From the NCBI GenBank assembly GCA_963977415.1, contig CAXBOS010000015.1:1-64000 (forward strand): DNA of 64,000 nt, written 5' to 3'. This DNA comes from Croceimicrobium sp963977415 (GTDB lineage Bacteria > Bacteroidota > Bacteroidia > Flavobacteriales > Schleiferiaceae). Position 1 is the stretch's first letter. Every line of letters starts with the position of its first letter. Position numbers and translations under genes: made by a program. Under the pieces are notes generated by a model. The model had not been told where the DNA came from, made no database searches, and saw only the letters and a list, made by a program, of their open reading frames with translations. This document shows positions 59,955 to 64,000 of this stretch, one piece after another.

Positions 59955-61262
59955 TTAAGATAATTTAAGGGAAATGGGCAAGACCAGTTGAATGGCAACC
60001 GCTTTACCATTTTGCTGAGCTGGTTGCACAAAATCTGGTAGACTGCCTACAACAGCTAGCGCCTCTTTTTCGGCCTCCAATACGGCAGCTGCTTGCTGTT
60101 CATTCTTTGTGTCAATAGATCTAAGTACTACTGCCGATTCAACTTTACCACTCTTACTTATCACAAACTGAACAAAAATTCTACCTTCTAGACCGAGCTC
60201 TTCCGCTAAAACAGGATATTGGAAATTTTGCGAAATGTGATGCATTATCGATTGCATGGCGCATTTTTGTTTCTCATCTGCGGAAGCGGATAAATCACAT
60301 CCCTGAGCAATAGGGAAATGGTCGATTTCCTGTAGACTTACAATAGTCTCGTTTTTAGTTTCATTTTTTAGGTTAAGGTCTTCTTCCTGACTTTTGTTGC
60401 AGGCGAATAGTGTCATAGCCGCTAATAGGGGTACTACCGCTAGATATAGACTTTTCTTCCAAACGGGACTTTCTTTTTGATACAACATGGTAATTCTTGT
60501 TTTAATGAATGAAGAGTTAAAAAATGGGCTGGGAGCAATGGCCTTTTCTGGATAGGCTAAATCCCCGCCAAGGGCGCTACTTAGTAGCAGATACGCATAG
60601 TTTTCAATATTTGCTTGTTTTATTAATAAGGCGTCTACTTCAAACTCATGCAACTGTCGCAGCTCCTTAGCTAAAAGGTGAATAGCTGGATCAAACCAAA
60701 ATAGGGTAGTCAGGATCTTGTAATAAATTCTATCCCAATGATGGTTTAAGCGAGAATGATAGAGTTCATGCTGAACAATAAGCTCAAGATCTTTAGATTT
60801 AATTTGATTTTCTGGAATGAATATCCATTTACCAATACAAAAGGGACTTTGAATTTTATCACTAATAAGGACTTGGTGATTTAGTACCTCGCTTCGGCTC
60901 GAGTTTTTGGCTAGGCGTAAAATAAAGTAAAGACCACTTAAGAAGTATAAGCTTGAAATGGTTAAACCGAGGTAGTAAATAGGCTGCCAAAGGGAGAACG
61001 ATGGGCTAGTTAAAAGTAACTGTTCGTCTAGTTTTTTTCCTTCAATTATAATCTCAGGAAGCTGAAAGCTGAAGGCAGCAGAACTTAACCAAGGCAAGCT
61101 AAACTGAGGCGCTGTGATGGCAATTAGTAGAGCCAGGGGAGTACTCGCCAATAGTAGGATTCTATTAATCCGGTGAAAGCTTGATCTTGCATAGAGAAAC
61201 TTAAAGAATAAGTAAAAGAGACTACTAAAAAGCAAGTAATAGAATAAACTAGTAAGCATCAT
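59955..61262 (-). CDS. M56 (BlaR1-like) metalloprotease fused to a TonB C-terminal domain
   Basis: A membrane protein of 435 residues. The N-terminal part has several membrane helices (LFYYLLFSSLFYLFFKFLYA, ILLLASTPLALLIAITA, PIYYLGLTISSLYFLSGLYFIL) and the zinc protease motif VQHELYHSRLNHHWDRIYY (HExxH) near residue 165. After a fourth helix (SLYLAVVPLLAAMTLFAC near 265-285) comes a periplasmic TonB-C-like domain: LAEELGLEGRIFVQFVISKSG and SAVVLRSID, about residues 345-430. BlaR1-like proteins sense a signal and cleave the partner BlaI repressor; the partner gene lies directly upstream (4-bp overlap). What signal it senses is unknown. This combination is common in Bacteroidota. Confidence 0.92.
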   Translation of the reverse strand: MMLTSLFYYLLFSSLFYLFFKFLYARSSFHRINRILLLASTPLALLIAITAPQFSLPWLSSAAFSFQLPEIIIEGKKLDEQLLLTSPSFSLWQPIYYLGLTISSLYFLSGLYFILRLAKNSSRSEVLNHQVLISDKIQSPFCIGKWIFIPENQIKSKDLELIVQHELYHSRLNHHWDRIYYKILTTLFWFDPAIHLLAKELRQLHEFEVDALLIKQANIENYAYLLLSSALGGDLAYPEKAIAPSPFFNSSFIKTRITMLYQKESPVWKKSLYLAVVPLLAAMTLFACNKSQEEDLNLKNETKNETIVSLQEIDHFPIAQGCDLSASADEKQKCAMQSIMHHISQNFQYPVLAEELGLEGRIFVQFVISKSGKVESAVVLRSIDTKNEQQAAAVLEAEKEALAVVGSLPDFVQPAQQNGKAVAIQLVLPISLKLS

Positions 61263-61630
61263 TTTTCTTTGTTTTTTTGAATAATGTTCAAAATGTCCTG
61301 AAGCTCCTGGGTATCGACTTTCTCTTTTTCTACAAAAAAGCTAACCATTTTACTAAGGCTTCCTTCAAAGTAAGCCCCCATAATTTTACCCAAAGAAAAT
61401 TTTTTATAATCTTCTTTACTGATTAAAGGAAAGTAAATAAAACCTCTTCCTTTGGTCTCGTGCGAAACAAAGCCCTTTTGTTCTAAGATGCGAATAATGG
61501 TGGAAACCGTATTAATTGCTGGTTTAGGGTCATCATATAAGGCTAGAAGTTCCTTTACACTAGACTGGTTCTTCGTCCAGAGATGCTGCATTAGATCTTC
61601 TTCTGCTTTGGTTAGTTCTTTTGCTATCAT
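61259..61630 (-). CDS. BlaI/MecI-family transcriptional repressor
   Basis: A 123-residue winged-helix repressor. It begins MIAKELTKAEEDLMQHLW and has the recognition part AINTVSTIIRILEQKGFVSHETKGRGFIYFPLIS, typical of BlaI/MecI/CopY. The C-terminal helices make the dimer. It overlaps the M56 protease gene by 4 bp, so the pair forms a BlaI-BlaR-type switch that regulates itself: palindromes at 61643-61677 sit directly upstream of its own start. No beta-lactamase is beside it; other targets are unknown. Confidence 0.94.
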   Translation of the reverse strand: MIAKELTKAEEDLMQHLWTKNQSSVKELLALYDDPKPAINTVSTIIRILEQKGFVSHETKGRGFIYFPLISKEDYKKFSLGKIMGAYFEGSLSKMVSFFVEKEKVDTQELQDILNIIQKNKEK

Positions 61631-61642
61631 AGTCTTGCAATA

Positions 61643-61677
61643 TTAACTAATTATTTAGTTAAACTAAAATATTAGTT
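61643..61677 (-). promoter_or_regulatory. Two tandem palindromes, probable BlaI-type operators
   Basis: TTAACTAA-ttat-TTAGTTAA (61643-61662) and AACTAA-aata-TTAGTT (61662-61677) share the half-site AACTAA with the same 4-nt centre. They lie 13 nt before the repressor start codon, in the place of a promoter, and should bind its dimer. The half-site differs from the TACTA/TGTA half-sites of staphylococcal and bacillary BlaI but has the same design. Confidence 0.75.
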
Positions 61678-61692
61678 GAATAATTTTGAGAT

Positions 61693-61722
61693 AAAAAAAA
61701 TCGGCATCCGTGAATGCCGATT
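61693..61722 (-). terminator. Terminator of the YugP-like protease gene
   Basis: AATCGGCAT and ATGCCGATT pair around a 6-nt loop and the minus strand continues with eight T. It lies 22 nt past the stop at 61744. Confidence 0.9.
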
Positions 61723-61743
61723 CTAAAATCTTGTTAAATCGTA

Positions 61744-62433
61744 TTAATCGTTGCCCAAAAAAGATAGGACATAGTAAGCTAAAGTAGTTAGCGAAGCAAG
61801 CGCTGCAATTAAATAAGTATTGGCCGCGGCACCCAGTGCATCTTTGGCAATAGCATGCTCGGAAGGGTTAGCAGTATTGGTTGTTTTCAACCAAGCTAAG
61901 GCTCGATTACTCGCATCGTATTCTACCGGAAGGGTAACTAAAGAGAATATTGTAATCGCTGCTTGTAGAAAGATAACGACCAAGAACACTAAATTAATCG
62001 GGAATAGTTGCAGTAGGAAGCTACCGAAAATCATTACCATAAAGATAATATTGATGGCCTTACTGCTAAAGCTAACCACTGGAACCATAGCAGAACGAAA
62101 TTCTAACCAGCGATAGGCTGTCGCATGCTGTACGGCGTGTCCAACTTCGTGAGCAGCTACAGCAGCAGCTGCCACTGAACGACTTTCGTAAACGGATTCG
62201 CTTAGGTTTACCGTTTTGTCTTTGGGATTGTAATGATCTGTTAGTCTGCCTGGTGTAGAAATAACTTGTACATCATAAATGCCATTGTCAGCTAGCATTT
62301 TTTCGGCTATCTCTCTACCACTAAGTCCATTTTGTAGCCCGATTTTTTCGTATTTACGAAACTTGCTTTTTAGTCTTCCTTGGGCAATAAAGCCCAAGAT
62401 CATGAAGCCAATTAGGATAATGAAAATTGTCAT
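61744..62433 (-). CDS. YugP-family membrane zinc metalloprotease
   Basis: A 229-residue membrane protein of the neutral zinc metallopeptidase (YugP) family. It starts with a membrane helix (IFIILIGFMILGFIAQ), has SGREIAEKMLADNGIYDVQVISTPGRLTDHYNPKDKTVNLSESVY, the zinc motif VAAHEVGHAVQHATAYR (HExxH), and then three further helices (VPVVSFSSKAINIIFMVMIFGSFLL, NLVFLVVIFLQAAITIFSLV, ANTYLIAALASLTTLAYYVLSF). Substrate unknown. It is divergent from surE and has its own terminator. Confidence 0.93.
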   Translation of the reverse strand: MTIFIILIGFMILGFIAQGRLKSKFRKYEKIGLQNGLSGREIAEKMLADNGIYDVQVISTPGRLTDHYNPKDKTVNLSESVYESRSVAAAAVAAHEVGHAVQHATAYRWLEFRSAMVPVVSFSSKAINIIFMVMIFGSFLLQLFPINLVFLVVIFLQAAITIFSLVTLPVEYDASNRALAWLKTTNTANPSEHAIAKDALGAAANTYLIAALASLTTLAYYVLSFLGND

Positions 62434-62524
62434 TTGTTATAGATTTTAAACTTCAGCAATAATACCAAATTACATGCCTCTACCTAAGTATAAAATAATA
62501 GTTTTAGCCCTTTAAAATTTCTTT

Positions 62525-63295
62525 ATGGCAAATAGACCACTTATACTAGTTTGTAATGATGATGGAATTACCGCTCCGGGAATTCGAAATTTAATAAGCG
62601 TGGTGAATCAACTAGGTGATGTTGTGGTAGTTGCACCGGATAGTCCTCAGTCGGCTATGGGCCATGCGATTACTATTAATGGCATTTTACGTTGTGATCC
62701 GATAAAAATAGATGACGGTCCACAGAAAGAATATAGTTGCTCAGGTACTCCAGTTGACTGCGTCAAGTTGGCAGTGAATGAAATACTAGACCGAAAGCCA
62801 GATCTAGTGGTTAGTGGTATTAATCACGGCAGTAACTCTTCCGTAAACGTTTTGTATTCCGGCACTATGTCAGCTGCTATGGAAGGTTGTTTGGAAGGGA
62901 TTCCTTCTATTGGGTTTTCACTGTGCGATTTTAGTTGGCAAGCTAACTTCGAAGAGGCTTTGCCCTTCATCAAACGCATCTGCGAAAGCGTGCTGGAAAA
63001 AGGCTTAAGCGCTAAAACAGTTTTAAATGTTAATATCCCTCAGTTTAATGGTGAGGCCTATAAAGGTATTAAGGTTTGCCGCCAAGCGAACGGGAATTGG
63101 GAGGAAGAATTTGATCGCCGTGAAGACCCACGTTCGCGCAATTATTTCTGGTTAACAGGAAAGTTCGTGGATTATGATAAAGGTGACGATACGGATGAAT
63201 GGGCTTTAGCCAATAACTTTATTTCTATGGTGCCCATGACGAGTGATCTTACCGCGCATCATTTAATTGGGACCATGAAAAACTGGGAACTCTAA
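62525..63295 (+). CDS. surE: 5'/3'-nucleotidase SurE
   Basis: Metal-dependent phosphatase acting on nucleoside monophosphates, linked to stationary-phase survival. The 256-residue protein has the metal-binding N-terminus ILVCNDDGITAPGIRNL (DD near residue 12), VVAPDSPQSAMGHAITI, the Ser of the SG motif in VVSGINHGSNSSVNVLYSGTMSAAMEG (Asn ligand), and the C-terminal part with DFLTDWALANNFISMVPMTSDL-like DEWALANNFISMVPMTSDLT. surE is commonly followed by lpxB in Bacteroidota, and here a small membrane gene lies between. Confidence 0.96.
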   Translation: MANRPLILVCNDDGITAPGIRNLISVVNQLGDVVVVAPDSPQSAMGHAITINGILRCDPIKIDDGPQKEYSCSGTPVDCVKLAVNEILDRKPDLVVSGINHGSNSSVNVLYSGTMSAAMEGCLEGIPSIGFSLCDFSWQANFEEALPFIKRICESVLEKGLSAKTVLNVNIPQFNGEAYKGIKVCRQANGNWEEEFDRREDPRSRNYFWLTGKFVDYDKGDDTDEWALANNFISMVPMTSDLTAHHLIGTMKNWEL

Positions 63296-63330
63296 TCAAA
63301 TTTTCGATCGATATCGAGCGTTTATATTTT

Positions 63331-63627
63331 ATGAATAAACTTAATCCTCGCCAAGAACAAATCATTGGCTTTGTTTTAGGCTTGCTCCTTCCTTTTTTGA
63401 GTCTCTATCTTATTTTTTTAGTAAGGCCTGAGCTTTTAGGTGTACAAAGATTTAATTATGAGGTTGTTAAACAGCTGAATGTAGGTTTACTAACCTTTGG
63501 GATGCTTCTTAATGCCGCCTGCTTTTTTCTGGTTTTACGATTCAATAAAGAGCGGATGGGAAACGGTATATTACAGTCAACCGTACTGCTGTTATTCCTT
63601 ATGGTTATTTACAAATTTTTGTTGTAA
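63331..63627 (+). CDS. Small membrane protein, unknown function
   Basis: Not recognised. A 98-residue protein with three hydrophobic segments (IIGFVLGLLLPFLSLYLIFLV, VGLLTFGMLLNAACFFLVLRF, LQSTVLLLFLMVIYKFLL) and a basic start (MNKLNPRQEQ). It lies between surE (35 bp) and lpxB (63 bp), a position seen for a small membrane protein in related genomes, and is probably inner-membrane, perhaps linked to lipid A synthesis. Confidence 0.7.
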   Translation: MNKLNPRQEQIIGFVLGLLLPFLSLYLIFLVRPELLGVQRFNYEVVKQLNVGLLTFGMLLNAACFFLVLRFNKERMGNGILQSTVLLLFLMVIYKFLL

Positions 63628-63690
63628 AGTTTTCTAGGGCAGTCTTAAAGGCAGCAGGGCAACACTTAATTTTGGCTCAAAGATTTAAAA

Positions 63691-64000
63691 TTGAAATATT
63701 ACTTAATTGCTGGTGAAGCGAGTGGCGACTTACACGGAGCCAATCTGTTAAAAGCGTTAAAAAAATACGACAGCGCTCCGCAATTTAAAGCTTGGGGAGG
63801 CGATTTAATGGCTACGCAAGGAGCTTCCTTGGTGAAGCATTACCGAGAACTGGCTTTTATGGGCTTTGCAGAAGTTCTTCTCAATTTGCGCACCATTTTA
63901 AGTAATATTAAATTTTGTAAGCAAGATATCTTGGCTTTCCAGCCAGATGTACTTATTCTAATAGACTACCCCGGTTTTAATATGCGTATTGCAGAATTTG
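63691..64000 (+). CDS. lpxB: Lipid-A-disaccharide synthase, 5' part (cut by window end)
   Basis: The first 103 residues of LpxB, which joins UDP-2,3-diacylglucosamine to lipid X to make the lipid A disaccharide. The start is a TTG at 63691; the reading frame gives MKYYLIAGEASGDLHGANLL, the diagnostic GEASGD motif at residues 8-13, then AWGGDLMATQGASLVKHYRELAFMGFAEVL and ILIDYPGFNMRIAEF, as in the family. The gene runs past the right edge of the window with no stop. No ATG fits upstream. Confidence 0.93.
   Translation, partial: MKYYLIAGEASGDLHGANLLKALKKYDSAPQFKAWGGDLMATQGASLVKHYRELAFMGFAEVLLNLRTILSNIKFCKQDILAFQPDVLILIDYPGFNMRIAEF

Noticed and set aside
61643..61677. Random AT-rich palindromes
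   Set aside because: Two copies of the same half-site with the same spacing, directly before a BlaI-family gene, are better explained as operators; kept as a feature.

Overview
The window is chromosomal DNA of a member of the Bacteroidota, most likely order Flavobacteriales; the genus cannot be read from it. Supporting this are a tmRNA whose tag reads GENNFALAA, a short primary sigma factor (287 aa), promoters of the TAnnTTTG type, a menaquinone methyltransferase, a PorT-like protein and a C-terminal type IX secretion sorting domain, a DUF3467 gene directly after rpoC, a lipoprotein-type TamA (TamL), and a glycine-lipid-type acyltransferase pair. Nearly all of the DNA is vertically inherited core genome: no prophage, transposase, CRISPR array or defence system was found.

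Layout. 1-0.8 kb: four 94-bp tandem repeats, each holding a terminator-like hairpin, then ssrA on the minus strand. 0.85-4 kb: a saccharopine dehydrogenase-like gene and two lipid acyltransferases. 4-10.3 kb (minus): rpe, rpoD, pnp, rpsO, accD and a class I aldolase. 10.3-17.6 kb: tamL divergent from an rRNA methyltransferase, a DMT transporter, an FAD dehydrogenase, porT and ubiE. 17.6-27.3 kb: the most variable part, with a prohibitin-like lipoprotein, lplA, a GT9/DUF4254/aminotransferase cluster, two outer-membrane barrel proteins, a GC-rich intergenic block, a dispersed hairpin-bearing element in two copies and a remnant of a second meaB. 27.3-32.2 kb: a tight methylmalonyl-CoA mutase operon (mutA, mutB, ybaB, meaB). 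32.3-38.7 kb: a sortilin/BNR-repeat protein, a T9SS cargo protein, a small secreted protein and a DivIC/FtsB protein. 38.7-44.8 kb: an ABC exporter, an alanine/glycine:cation symporter with an SprB-like N-terminal domain, an HhH protein and an acyl-CoA dehydrogenase. 44.8-59.9 kb (plus): rpsU-xerC-hpf, then tRNA-Thr/Tyr/Gly/Thr-tuf-tRNA-Trp-secE-nusG-rplKAJL-rpoBC-DUF3467. 59.9-64 kb: a BlaI/M56-TonB regulatory pair with palindromic operators, a YugP-like protease, surE, and the start of lpxB, cut by the window end.

How it works together. The right half is the transcription/translation supply operon; its order of tRNAs and tuf is the same as the E. coli thrU-tyrU-glyT-thrT-tufB unit. The mut operon gives propionate/succinyl-CoA interconversion with its GTPase chaperone. 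glsA/glsB-like, tamL, the GT9 enzyme and lpxB point to envelope lipid, barrel and LPS assembly; porT and the sorting-domain protein show use of type IX secretion.

The observations most worth a second look are the terminator-like tandem repeats behind ssrA, the duplicated meaB tail flanking an outer-membrane gene, the paired hairpin element, the symporter with a surface-adhesin-type domain, and a shared TTGGGA-AnG-TCCCAA palindrome in front of tRNA-Thr/tuf and of rpoB. I did not see a clear, complete, previously undescribed system.
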